The position numbers and the translations under genes are program-made. The notes under the pieces are model-generated. The model was not told the DNA's origin. It made no database searches and saw only the letters and a program-made list of their open reading frames with translations. This document shows positions 1 to 11,395 of a stretch of 64,000 nucleotides of DNA, one piece after another. Numbering within the stretch: position 1 is the first letter of the stretch; each line of letters begins with the position of its first letter. This DNA is from Eutreptiella sp. 'Long Island Sound 2002' (lineage: Eukaryota > Euglenozoa > Euglenophyceae > Eutreptiales > Eutreptiaceae): positions 167,945,975-168,009,974 of the forward strand of contig OZ038378.1 of NCBI GenBank assembly GCA_964036045.1, in the 5' to 3' direction.

Positions 1-1
1 T

Positions 2-145
2 GGTCAAGAGGAGATTGAGGAGGTTGTTGGAGCGCCGAAGAACGAGGAAATGCCTGCATGTAAGCAGGAAGATAACAAAGAGGCAGCCCCAGAGGTTGGT
101 GCACCAGTGCCTCACGTGAAGGAAGAGCCACTCCCAAACGACTGA
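2..145 (+). CDS. C-terminal tail of an acidic, proline-rich protein (partial)
   Basis: Reading from base 2 gives 47 codons and then TGA at 143-145. The tail is rich in Glu, Pro and Val (it begins GQEEIEEVVGAPKNEE and ends VPHVKEEPLPND). The charge pattern and lack of stops look like real coding sequence continuing from outside the window. The VKEEP near the end resembles a sumoylation-type psi-K-x-E site, which is only an inference. No domain is recognisable in so short a piece. The fragment could also be the last exon of a longer spliced gene. Confidence 0.55.
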   Translation, partial: GQEEIEEVVGAPKNEEMPACKQEDNKEAAPEVGAPVPHVKEEPLPND

Positions 146-2137
146 CTTTTCACGTGCCTCAAGGGAATGAGGGGGTGGCAGTGGCGGGAGCGACATGGAG
201 CACGGTACCGTAGGCAGTTGTGGGGGGCCGTAATGGTGCAGGGGCATCACCGTGTGCAAGTTGCAGTGCAAACGAGGAGAGATCCCGACCTGGTCTGGCG
301 CGTGAACGCACACATCCGAAGTGTACTCCCCCAACTAACCTACACTGCGCTCGCAGTGGTCCATGGGGTGGGCGATCATCCCATGCTTGTACATACGCAT
401 CCAAAGGATGACAGTGCCCTTACGGGGGAAATAGCCCTGGGTGATTTTGTGGGGGGGGAACTGTTTACCAGTGCCCTACTTTGTGCAAATGGGCCTTGTC
501 GTCCTGAAATGGATACGTTGGGGGCGTGATTTATTATGGGGACACATTGTGGATCCTCGATATGGGGTCATGTTTAACGCTCTTAGGCCCCACATGCCTC
601 TGGCGTGGTCTGGACAGCACATTCTGCTCGTACTGTACACAGGCATTGCCTGGGGACGTCTGCCTGTGGCGATGCAGAATGAACTGGTCTCGTTTGGCTT
701 CCCAAGGTGAAGATGTGTTTTTTGTGTAGCATTTCGTGCAACAGCGGTTGAACCGGTGAAGCCGGTGCAACCGCGCGCCTGTCCAGCGGTTGAACCACCT
801 CGAAAGCCGGTTACATTTTAGTGCAATTCATGAGGAAACAAGCTTCTGACAATCAAGTGTAGGCTTGCATGTAATTGTTGTTCACTAAAAAGGGTCCAAA
901 GTCCTAAAGGGAATCCAAACAAGGCGCAGGGGTGTATGTCACCACGCCTAACGAAAAGTTGATGGTGAAGCCGTGCGGTTTCACCAATACAGCCGCCGCC
1001 ACTGGCACCTACACCACCACCGCCGTAAAATACGATCCAAGAGAAGTAGGTCTCCAGTGTTGGGCACCAATGAGCTAAGAAGGTTTTCAAAAACATTCTT
1101 TTTAGGGGGTGTGGCATCTCTTGCAGGGCTGAAAAATAGCGGTTTTCAGGTTGCTACTTAGCAATTTGTTGCTGTACCCCGATAGGGGTTCAACCGTGGG
1201 GAAGCCCTAATGAAATTGCGCGGTTGAACTCGGTTGAACCACGGTTTCACTTGGGTAATTCGAGGGTACCTGATCCAAATGAGCACGTAGGGATGCCATG
1301 CCCGGACGCCGGGGACCGGTTGCAGTGAGTTTCACATGCACCATGCAACTTTGTAATGCATGATCACCATGTCTAAGGTGCTGCATCTTTGATCGTAATC
1401 CAGGATGCCATGCTCCCAGGGCTACGCCAATGAGTCTCGACATTACCTTATTTGCATTTTAAGGGGCGAGTGTCAAACATTGAGACCCATTGTGATGCAC
1501 CCTTGACTCCGGTGCTGGTCGCCGCGGTGGGGTGTCAATAGTTTCGATCTGGCCCCATCCTGACATAAGCCCAAGGGGCATGCAACGCAGAGCAATGTGC
1601 TTCCCATTGCATCCCCTCGGTGCTACGCCTTGGGGGACACCGCCAGTCTTTAGACATCATGGCACGTCTTGAGCAAGCATGGATACCGTGACCAATTGTG
1701 GTGTAATGGTTGTATGTCGATTTTTTGGTAGGTCCCGACACTCTCTTACACCAATCCAAACACCGACCAAACCTCTCATAAGGAAGGCATCCGATGCCGC
1801 CTCAAGCCCGTTCGTTGGGAGTCTGGCCCGTCACGCCATGGATGGTGTAAGTGCAAACAAACCACGAGTCAACTGATTGGATGAAATTGTCGGGGCCAGC
1901 TGTGAACGCTACATGCTAACAATGCCCACCCAACCAAAATGTTGTTTAATGTCTAGCCTTTTGTGACGCATGTTGCTGCATTTGAGGAAGGAGGAGTTTA
2001 CCCGGGTGCAACGTTTTGTGCAAGAAAAGGAATGCTACCGTGTTATTTGGGAACATTGGTTGGAAACCGATCGCAAGAGTGAACAAGACGCTTGATTTTT
2101 TTGGACTTGGGACGATGATCAAGCTTGGCAAGCCCTC
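146..2137. other. Gene-poor stretch with a GGTTGAACC motif cluster
   Basis: I see no convincing gene. The 9-mer GGTTGAACC occurs at 746-754, 788-796 and 1232-1240, a one-base variant at 1222-1230, and its reverse complement at 1187-1195. The copies sit in two patches (about 740-800 and 1185-1240), each rich in GCGGTTG and CCGGT words, which suggests diverged copies of one short repeat. The 5' terminus of the following Helitron must lie in or near this stretch, but no TC terminus could be fixed. Confidence 0.4.
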
Positions 2138-4542
2138 ATGTCGGCACTAAACTGCATCCCGGCGACAAATCAGCGATTGATTGGAGAAATATCAGAAATG
2201 GTGCGCACAGCGGATAGTACGAGCACTACACTCCACCCATCATGCTATCCAGCCGCCGCAATGTCATCTTGTCACAGCAACCTATCGCGGGGACCATGTC
2301 TTCCAACAACACCAATCATTCCATCGTCGTTTGGCAGTACACTTTCACAAAATAACCAATGTCTCGTACCATCATCTACAATGTCGGTACCAAGTGAAAC
2401 GGGGATTGCGCCATTATGTCCACCCAAAAAAGCGTTGTTACCAACTGTTACGTCGCAAGGATACTGCATCTCAGATTTGGCTAACGGCCCGATTGCCCCG
2501 GCAGAAAATGCATTACTTTTGGCTGCTGACAATGTGGCTCGGAACTACATGTTGCGAAGCCAGACACAGTTTTTGTCATTCTTGGCGCAGATCTCAACGG
2601 CCTCAACACTCACACAACAACTTTCATTGGCATCAACCTCTACATTGAATAACACATCTTCATTATCAAATCATGATGTCAATGCCCGGCCGTTGGATGA
2701 TACAAATCGAAGCCGTCGAGAACAATCCACATCAAAAAGAGATGCCTCCAATGCAAGGCGTCGGGCTAAATATGCAGCGCAAACTCAATCAAACAAGGAT
2801 GAAATGAACCAGAAGCGCCGAGCTCAATATGCACTGCATGAATCAAACAAGGATGAAATGAACCAGAAGCGCCGAGCTCAATATGCACTGCATGCTGAAA
2901 GTTCAAACAAAAAAGGTCGTGAGCGACGTGCTGCCCATGCTGAGCGTGTCAGCAAACGCCGCCGAGAAGACTATGAAGTACACGCAGATCATACTCGAAA
3001 GAAAAGCAGAAGTGAATATGCAACACTACATGGAGAACCAAATGCACGCAGACGCAACATGCATCTCAATGCCATCGCGGCTCGGCATCTTTGTGCACAA
3101 TGTACTTTTCGAAGCTTTGCAGATGATGATCTCAAACACATTGAAAATCATTTTGCAGGCGAAATGGATGTTGAATGTGTACATTGTCATGCCCTTCGCT
3201 GGCCGGGTGAGATCGGTACCATTTGTTGTCGTCGTGGCCAAGTGCAACTACCAATTCATTTGGATCCGCCGGAACCGTTGAAATCTTTGCTTTCTGATGA
3301 AACCGCTGAGGCAAGCCATTTCCGGAAAAACATTCGCAAGTACAATTCAGCACTCACGACAGCATCGATGGAAGCTAATGTTGATTTGCGTTTTGCAAGT
3401 GGTCCCATGGCGGGAGGACCACACCAATTTCGCATCTCGGGTACCGTTTACCACCGCATGGGGCCATTGATTCCCAACAACAATGAAAAAGCAAGATTTG
3501 CACAAGTATACATTATGGAAACTGAAGATCAATTGCGTACTTGGCATGGACTTGCCTCTGCACAAAGCCTACGGGAGTCCCTATTGATTTCCTTGGGAAA
3601 TATGTTGAAAGAACACAATGCATATGCGAAGGTCTTCCGCCTGGCTGCTTCACTGCACGACCCTGATGTCACCATCATGCTCCGTTGCACATCCAATGTG
3701 GATCCCCGTACCTATAATGTGCCCCGAGTAAGTGACGTTGCTGCCTTTATTCCGGGAGGAACAAATGTTAATGCTCCCCGCCAAATTGTGGTGCATCTGC
3801 GAACTTGTGGTGTCAAGCGCATCACGGATCTCAATTCGGCTTACGTCCCGCTTCACTACGTTCTTTTGTTCCTAAGCGGTGAACAAGGTTGGACTACTCA
3901 CATTCAGCTGAGAAAAGAACATCGTCCTGTGCAAGGTGCCCCTGTAGAAGAGGACTATGGCACACCAATTACCAGAAACACACACAACACTGTTAGTGCC
4001 AGGGCATTTGCTGCTTTCTACGTGATGCAAAGACCGGCGAGTTATACCGGAAACGTTTCGCAACGTGCTGCACGCTTGGATGAGGCATACATTGTAGATC
4101 AATACTGCAAGGTGGAGTCGCAACGCTTGCAATACATTCAAAACAACCAAGAAAAGCTGAGATATCATCTCTACTCCGGGCTTGAAGATGCTGCTCAAAA
4201 AGGGGATGTTGATGCGTCATCCATTGGCAAGCGGGTTATTTTACCAAGCTCTTTTGGCGGTTGCCCTCGGGCACTACATGCTTTGTACCAAGATGGAATT
4301 GCAATCACATGTAAAAGGGGAAAAGCCGACCTCTTTATCACTATGACCGCAAACCCCAATTGGCCAGACATTGCGGCTGCCTTGCTCCCAGGCCAAAAAA
4401 CAATGGATCGCCCGGACCTAATCACTCCTGTATTCAAACTCAAGCTTCGATCCTTGCTGGATGACATACTGAAAAACGGATTCTTGGGTCAGCCGGCTGC
4501 CCACATGTATGTCATCGAGTTTCAAAAGAGAGGTCTACCGCC
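2138..4542 (+). pseudogene. Helitron Rep protein, N-terminal part
   Basis: About 800 codons. Residues ~200-310 are strongly basic with repeated RRRAxY-type blocks, and an 18-residue block is duplicated in tandem. Cys/His pairs follow: CAQC near residue 317, VECVHCHALRWPGE near 346 and CCRRGQ near 363, the usual zinc-finger region of these proteins. The Helitron_like_N core follows, with LIPNNNEKARFAQVYI, LPSSFGGCPRALHALYQDG and FITMTANPNWPDI, all typical of the family. The conserved stretch usually reading FQKRGLPHAHILL appears as FQKRGLP followed directly by PMD, so the two-histidine HUH nuclease motif is absent at about 4530-4545 and the frame changes there. The chosen ATG is the first in a long open frame; an upstream exon cannot be excluded. 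Confidence 0.85.
2787..2894 (+). repeat. Exact 54-bp tandem duplication inside the Rep gene
   Basis: Copies 2787-2840 and 2841-2894 are identical and in frame. They duplicate an 18-residue basic segment (SNKDEMNQKRRAQYALHE). Identity of the copies inside an otherwise decayed gene suggests a recent slippage event. Confidence 0.9.
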
Positions 4543-5840
4543 GATGGATATAAGCTATCATCACCTATGGATTACGACCATGTCATATGTGCAGAGATTC
4601 CAGACCGGAATGCGGATCCTGAGCTATATGACATTGTAGCTAAGTGCTGCATGCATGGACCGTGTGGTGATAAGAACCCGAGTTGCGCTTGCATGAAAAA
4701 TGGCCGTTGCTCAAATGCGTATCCAAAAGAGTCTGTGGATGCCACGATGGACAACCAAGATGGATACCCTGTTTACCGACGGAGAAACAATTGCCGCACC
4801 GTGCTTTGCCGTGGACACGTTTTGGATAACCGATGGGTTGTAGCACATGTCCGTGCCCTGGCAAAACCATACAATTGTCACATCAATGTGGAGTATTGTG
4901 CCTCCATTGCCGCCATTAAGTATTTGCATGAGTACATCTACAACGGCTTTGATCGTGGTGATGCAGTGATGCGCGACAATGCGAACAACGAAATTGTTGA
5001 GTTCGTTGAAGGCCGGTACATTTGTACATCCGAGGGGGTGTGACGTCTATCCGGTTTTGACATGCACGAGCAGTTTCCACCTATCATGCGCATCAACCTG
5101 GAAAATCAACAATAAGTCCATTGGAGTGATCAGCAGAGCCTCCCTGAAGTGGTTCGTGACGGGCCTCCGGACACCCCATTGACAGCGCGGTTCAAGTCCA
5201 ATGCCAAGCCCGAGCGGCAATTTGGAAAGCATCTGTTGTATGGTGACTATGCTGAGCTTTTTACTTACCATTTTCAAAGCAAAGAGTGGAAAGTTCGCAA
5301 AAAGATGGTTGACACCGTTGTTGGCTGTATGCACTTTATCATGCCCAATGCAGGCGAGCTATATATTCTTCTTGTTTTGTTAAACCACGTGCCGGGTGCC
5401 ACATCCTATTCATATCTGCGTACGGTGGAAGGCACCGAATATGCAATGTACCAACAAGCTTGCATTTGCCGTGGTCTCCTGCAAGATGATGATGAATGGC
5501 ATGCATGCCTTGAAGAGGCTGTGGGGTACTATAAGGCAGCTAGACTACGTCTCCTCTTTTGCACAATTCTGGAGTATAACTCGCCAAAGGATCCATACAA
5601 GTTGTACCTGACGTTTGAAGATGACTTTATTGGCGACCTCATGTACCACGCCAAGAAAAAGCCGGGGAAACACCGTCTTCCGAGCCGTAAGGATGTAGTG
5701 AATGACGCCCTGACTGCCGTTGAACGAATATTGCAACGGCAAGGGTTTTCTCTAACCGAATTTCGCTCAATGCCTTTGCCGGTTTTCTCCAAAACGGGAA
5801 CCGAGCCTTGCAAGGACAACGACACCTGGACTATTGGAGA
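4543..5840 (+). pseudogene. Helitron Rep protein, C-terminal part
   Basis: This continues the Rep protein in the next frame, beginning DGYKLSSPMDYDHVICAEIPD, which matches the family block normally found shortly after the HUH motif. It continues with MHGPCGDKNPSCACMKNGRCSNAYPKE and the catalytic-tyrosine block IKYLHEYIYNGFDR, where both tyrosines of the family's KYxxKY motif are kept. Two in-frame stops follow, TGA at 5041 (in SEGV*RLSGF, where family members have Trp) and TAA at 5113 (in ENQQ*VHW). The sequence around each stop still aligns with the family, so these are point mutations, not exon ends. The nuclease tyrosines survive although the metal-binding histidines are gone. Confidence 0.85.
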
Positions 5841-7278
5841 GTTGCAAAAACTTGTGCAAGAACGAGTCCAAACTCTCACAAACCAACAATGCGGTATTTT
5901 TGATGAGGTCACAACTTCAACGAGTCAAAATACCTTTGATGCCAAGTGTTTCTTCATGGAAAGTTGCGGAGGCTGTGGGAAAACCTACCTGAACAACCTT
6001 TTGCTTGCCTATGTTCGTAGTAAAGGGTCCCATGCAATCGCGGTTGCTTCAAGTGGGATTGCGTCCTTGCTCTCAGATGATGGTACAACTGGCCACTCTG
6101 CATTTGGCATTCCCGTAACCAAAGGGGAAACTTCTTCCATCCCTTTAGAGAGCACCCGTGCATCTTTTCTTCGCGATTGTAAATTAATTGTTTGGGATGA
6201 AGCTCCCATGGCTGACGATGATTGCTTTCGTGTGCTGGATGAGCTTCTACGTGACATAATGCGTAACGTGGATGATGCACTTCACGTGGTGCCATTTGGC
6301 GGTAAGACCGTGGTAATGACAGGGAACTGGAGGCATATTTTGCTGGTTCTGCCGCGTGGCTCACGTGCTGCCATCGGTGCCTCCACTTTAAAAAAAAGCT
6401 ACCCTTGGCCCTACTTCAAGACGCTTCGCCTAACCACAAATATTCGCGTTGAAGGCACCGATGTCGATGCACATCAGGAAGCCCGTGCATTTTCCAATTG
6501 GCTTTGGGACGTTTGTGAAGGCAAAGTAGACAACCCCTTGTCTGTGCCACCTGATATGCTTCTGCTAGAGGATACCATGGAATCAACGGTGGATCACGTT
6601 TTCCCGAAAATGGGGAGGGAAGAGCTGATTAGTGGCTGCATCCTAGCCCCACTGAATTGAGCAGAAGATTCATTGAACTTGGCGGCACTAGAGCATTTGG
6701 CGGGTGAAGAATATGTTTATACAAGCGCCGACTACTTTGGCGCGGCAGACCAGCATGATGCAAATATCTATCCCCCTGAGTTGTTGAATAAGCTTCAACC
6801 TCAAAGCATCGCCCCTCACGAACTCAAACTAAAAGTTGGTGCGCCGATTATCTTATTATGTAACTTGAACCGCGCCGAAGGGTTAATGAACGGAACTCGT
6901 TTGATAGTCAAAGCATGTCTAGAATACAACATTCAAGCTGAAATTGTTACCGGTGCAAGGAAGGGGCGTGTTGTCTTGCTACCACGCATCAATCTCACCT
7001 GCCGGGATACCCAAGCTTTGTCCATTTCATTTGTCAGACGCCAATACCCGGTGCGCTTGGCATTTGCATGGACCATTAACCGGTCTCAAGGCCAATCTTT
7101 TGACCGCGCCGGACTTCTTTTACATGACCCAGTGTTTGCCCATGGGCAATTGTACGTTGCCTTGTCTCGTGCCACGGCAAGGAACGGTCTTCGGGTCATC
7201 ATTGGTGAGCGTGCCTGGGGAAATTTGGATGAAGCCCCAAACACACCTAACATTGTGTGGCCTGAAATACTATATTAA
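5841..7278 (+). pseudogene. Helitron Pif1-type DNA helicase domain
   Basis: The helicase would unwind donor DNA during rolling-circle transposition. Visible motifs are a Walker A region reading MESCGGCGKTYLNN (GKT kept, but the first glycine is Ser and GGTGKT has become GGCGKT), AVASSGIASLL, Walker B LIVWDEAPM, and GGKTVVMTGNWRHILLV where active members have GGDFRQILPV. The C-terminal motifs are well kept: LAFAWTINRSQGQSFDRAGL and HGQLYVALSRAT. A TGA at 6658-6660 interrupts the ILAPLN block. The altered motifs add to the evidence that the copy is inactive. It ends with a normal stop after WPEILY. Confidence 0.9.
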
Positions 7279-7406
7279 CCCGCTTAGCGTGGCTTCTTTG
7301 CTTGCAGCTGTGCTCATGTTTATGTGCTTTGTAACATTTGCAAACCATTTTATTCGCATAACGTATCTTAACAAAACAGCAAATAATTTTTCTATCTACA
7401 CAATTC

Positions 7407-7530
7407 ATGATGTTTGATGTCCCCTCAAATGCGTCCTGCAGATAAACTCTGAAAAAGGTTTTCATTCTTTAGCTTTGTCTGCATACATTTTGGACATCGC
7501 AATGTAAACACACCACTTTTAACTTTAAGG
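7407..7530 (+). repeat. ~130-bp repeat A, copy 1
   Basis: The stretch with ATGTTTGATG, TTTAGCTTTG and GCATACATTTTGGACA recurs as diverged copies at 11081-11220 and 11258-11395. Copy 1 lies between the Helitron and the 1.15-kb tandem block; the other two lie just after that block, so the block is bracketed by this repeat. Confidence 0.6.
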
Positions 7531-7565
7531 GTTAATTTTAGGGTTGCGGCTGGGGTTAGGCTTAG

Positions 7566-10500
7566 GGTCACCGAGGTGGTGGAACCAGTCTTGGTTTTAT
7601 AACCCTTTTTAGTGTCTAGGGTGGACCTACCAGGTTTAGCAGCAGCAGCAGCAAGCAGCAGCAAGCAGCAAGCAGCAGCACGCGCGAAATGTGGAAATAT
7701 CAGAACTCCGTCGTGGGGGTTCAGATTTGACCAAAATTTTGATGGATGATACCTATGGGTGTGAAGTACAATCACACATAGTTTGAGCAGATGACTCAAC
7801 AGTGGCATCCGGGAACGGGATTTGCAAGTCGGGGACCTCGCTTTCAAGAACTGCACTTCAGGGCCAAAAAGAGCCATTTTTGGGCTTAAAAAGCCCTAGA
7901 ACACATTCAAAACGGCCAATCGAAGGGAGATGGTCGGTACACTACACGTGCGGCTTGACTTTCCTGTGTCAACGAGCTCTTTGCCGCCCTCTAACTCCAT
8001 GACATGTCCCGGAAACGGCCCAAAAAGGCCCCCAGAAGCTTCAAATGACGACAGCCACAAACCAAGAATAGGCCATATCTTTGGCTACATGGCTCAAAAT
8101 GCGATTCTGAGGGCACCTACTCCACCCGCAACCCCCCACTTTTTGTGGTTTCCACCCCTTAGAATTGCCCAAACGGACGCCTACACCCTCGTACCTAGGC
8201 CCACTAGGCTGCGGCAAGCTGCAAGCTCAAGCCTAAACAGGTGGGTGCCCAAATGGGTCATTAGGGTTCAGTAGGGGCAAAAAGATGACTTTTCTCAAAA
8301 ATGATCCTAGACCATGTGCGACGCTAAAACAAGTGTTTTTGGACCATTTTGAGCTTGTGGTGGCCCATTTTGGTCCTCCGAAAATCCCAAAATGCCTTGA
8401 AAAAAAGCTGTTTTGGGACCAGAAATGGGTCAAGAATGAGTCAAAAACGCGTTTTTCCAAAAATCATCCTAGACCATTTGGGGTGCACAAACGGGTGAAA
8501 TGAGCCCATTTTGAGCCCATTTTGGGGCATTTTGGCCCCTCAGAAGTCCAACAAAAGCCTTGAAAGTGGGCCTCGTGGTGATGACGTTGACTTGCAAGCT
8601 GATTTCACTTTGCGAAGAGCCATCAATGTGTGAATCATTCTTGATGTCCTTCACCAGTCATAGCTAATGTTGACTCCCCCACATGCTCGGTCCCAATATT
8701 CAGTCTTGATTAGGGTAAAGGTCACCGAGCTGGTGGAACCAGTCTTGGTTTTATAACCCTTTTTAGTGTCTAGGGTGGACCTACCAGGTTTAGCAGCAGC
8801 AGCCGCAAGCAGCAGCAAGCAGCAAGCAGCAGCACGCGCGAAATGGGTAAAAATCAGAACTCCATTGTGGGGGTTCAGATTTGGATGAGATTTTGTTGGA
8901 TGATACCAATGGGTGTGAAGTACAATCACACAAAGCTTGAGCAAAAAAACTCAAAGGTGGCGGCCGGGAACGGGATTTGCAAGTGGCGGACCTCAGTTTC
9001 AGAAACTGCAGTTTAGGGCCAAAAACAGCCACTTTTGGGCTCAAAAAGCCCTAGAACACATTCAAAACAGCCAAACGATGGGAAACGGTGGCTACTCTGC
9101 ACGTGCAGCTTGACTTCCCTGTGTCAACGAGCTCTTTGCCGCCCTCTAACTCCATGACATGTCCCGGAAGCGGCCCAAAAAGGCCCCCAGAAGCTTCAAA
9201 TGCCGACAGCCACAAACCAAGAATAGGCCATATCTTTGGCTACATGGCTAAAAATGCGATTCCGAGGGCACCTACTACACCCGCAACCCCCCACTTTTTG
9301 TGGTTTCCACCCCTTAGAATTGCCCAAACGGACTCCTACACCCTCGTACTTAGGCCCACTAGGCTGCGGCAAGCTGCAAGCTCAAGCCCAAACAGGTGGG
9401 TGCCCAAATGGGTCATTAGGGTCCAGTAGGGGCAAAAAGATGACTTTTCTCAAAAATGAACCTAGACCATGTGCGACGCTAAAACAAGTATTTTTGGACC
9501 ATTTTGAGCTTGTGGTGGCCCATTTTGGTCCTCCGAAAATCCCAAAATGCCTTGAAAAAAGGCTGTTTTGGGACCAGAAATGGGTCAAGAATGGGTCAAA
9601 AACGCGTTTTTCCAAAAATCATCCTAGACCATTGGGGGTGCACAAACGGGTGAAATGAGCCCATTTTGAGCCCATTCTAAGGCATTTTGGCCCGTCAGAA
9701 GTCCAACAAAAGCCTTGAAAGTGGGCCTCGTGGTGATGGGGTTGACTTGCAAGCTGATTTCACTTTTTGAAGAGCCATCAATGTGTGAATCATTCTTGAT
9801 GTCCCTCACCAGTCATAGCTAATGTTCCCTCCCCAACCAACTTGGTCCCAATATTCAGTCTTGATTAGCGCGAGGGCTACTGTTAGAGTTAGGGTTAGGG
9901 TCACCGAGCTGGTGGAACCAGTCTTGGTTTTATAACCCTTTTTGGTGTCTAGGGTGGACCTACCAGGTTTAGCAGCAGCAGCAGCAAGCAGCAGCAGCAA
10001 GCAGCAGCAGCAAGCAGCAAGCAGCAGCACGCGCGAAATGGGTAAAAATCAGAATTCCGTCGTGGTGCTTCAGATTCAGGTGGAATTCCGGTAGATACTA
10101 CCTATGGGTGTGAAGTACAATCACACAAAGATTGAGCAATAAACTCAACGGTGGCGGCCAGGAACGGGATTTGCAAGTGGCGGACCTCAGTTTCAGAAAC
10201 TGCAGTTTAGGGCCAAAAACAGCCACCTTTGGGCCAAAAATGCCCCGGAACACATTCCAAACGGCCAAACGAGGGGAGATGGTGGATACGCTCCACGTGC
10301 CGCTTGACTTCCCAGTGTCAACGAGCTCTTTGCGGCCCTCTAACTCCATGATATGCCGCGGAAGCGGCCCAAAAAGGCCCCCAGAAGCTCCAACTGCCGA
10401 CAGCCACAAACCAAGAATAGGCCATATCTTTGGCTACATGGCTCAAAATGCGATTCCGAGGGCACCTACTCCACCCGCAACCCCCCACGTTTTGTGGTTT

Positions 10501-11045
10501 CCACCCCTCAGAATTGCCCAAACGGACGCCTAGACCCCAATAACTAGGCCCACTAGGCTGTGGCAAGCTGCAAGCTCAAGCCCAAACAGGTGAGTACCCA
10601 AATGGGTCAACAGGGTCGAAAAGGGGTAAAAATATGCAAAAATGATCCTAGACCACGTGCGACGCTAAAACAAGTGTTTTCTGACTGTATTGAGCTTGTG
10701 GTGGCCCATTGAGGTCCTTCAAAAATCCCAAAATGCCTTGAAAATGGGCTGTTTTGGGACCAAAAATGGGTCAAAAATGGGTCAAAAGCACATTTTTCCA
10801 AAACTCATCGTAGACCATTGGGGGTGCACAAAAGGGTGAAATGAGCCCATTTTGAGCCCACTTTGGGGCATTTTGTCCCCTGAGAAGTCCAACAAAAGCC
10901 TCGAAAGTGGGCCTCGTGGTAATGGGGTTCAGGTACATTTCACTTTGTCAGGAGCCATCAATGTGTGAATCATTATTGATGTCCCTCACCATTCATATCT
11001 AATGTTCCCTCCTCCACCAGCTCGGTCCCAATATTCAGTCTTGAT
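7566..11045 (+). repeat. Three tandem units of a ~1.15-kb repeat
   Basis: The anchor GGTCACCGAG starts at 7566, 8720 and 9899, so units 1 and 2 span 1,154 and 1,179 bp, and unit 3 ends near 11045 at the shared CAGTCTTGATTAGG. Each unit opens with TTAGGG-like sequence, then GGTGGAACCAGTCTTGG and a GCA/CAG trinucleotide tract of differing length (about 7640-7683, 8792-8836, 9970-10030), then a ~600-bp conserved stretch with many CCCATTTTG and AAAATGGG words. Open frames of ~113 codons at 7930-8274 and 9088-9429 correspond between units 1 and 2 but are not kept in unit 3, so I do not call them genes. Confidence 0.85.
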
Positions 11046-11080
11046 TAGGCTTACGTTTGCTGTTGATCTTACACACTGTA

Positions 11081-11395
11081 TGATGTTTCATGGTCCTTCA
11101 AGTACATAAAACCCAAGTAGACCGCGGGAAAAGTTTTATTTTTTAGCTTTGCGGGCATACATTTGGACACAGCATTAGAAGCACTCTGTTTTTCATGTGA
11201 AAATCAGATTTCCAACGTTGCGGGTTGAGTTTAGGGTTACGCACTTCATCGTGTACCAGCTTCGCTGAAGTACATCAAATCCAAGGAAACCACAAAAAGG
11301 TTTTTTTTTCAGCTTTGCCTACATACATTTGTACACAGCAATGGAAACGCTCCCTTTTTTCTGTGAAATTAAGATTTCCAACGTTAAGAGATGAA
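11081..11395 (+). repeat. ~130-bp repeat A, copies 2 and 3 in tandem
   Basis: Copies at 11081-11220 and 11258-11395 share CAGATTTCCAACGTT or AAGATTTCCAACGTT, AGCTTTGC and CATACATTTG. They match the copy at 7407-7530 upstream of the 1.15-kb units. Confidence 0.6.

Larger units (their letters stand above)
2138..7278 (+). mobile_element. Inactivated autonomous Helitron (Rep + Pif1-type helicase)
   Basis: This is the coding body of a rolling-circle DNA transposon. The order is that of the family: basic and zinc-finger N-terminus, Helitron_like_N Rep region, then a Pif1/RecD-type superfamily 1 helicase. The reading frame runs 2138 to about 4540, shifts by one base, and then stays in a second frame to 7278 apart from in-frame stops at 5041-5043 (TGA), 5113-5115 (TAA) and 6658-6660 (TGA). 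Together with loss of the HUH motif this shows a dead copy. The ends (5' TC, 3' hairpin plus CTRR) were not located, so the true element is longer than the interval given. Confidence 0.9.

Noticed and set aside
5041-6660. In-frame TGA and TAA in the Helitron as a reassigned genetic code
   Set aside because: Other coding sequences in the window end normally with TGA or TAA; together with the deleted HUH motif these are simple decay.
7930-9429. ~113-codon frames matching between the first two 1.15-kb repeat units
   Set aside because: Similarity reflects the recent tandem duplication; the frame is not kept in unit 3 and shows no protein signature.
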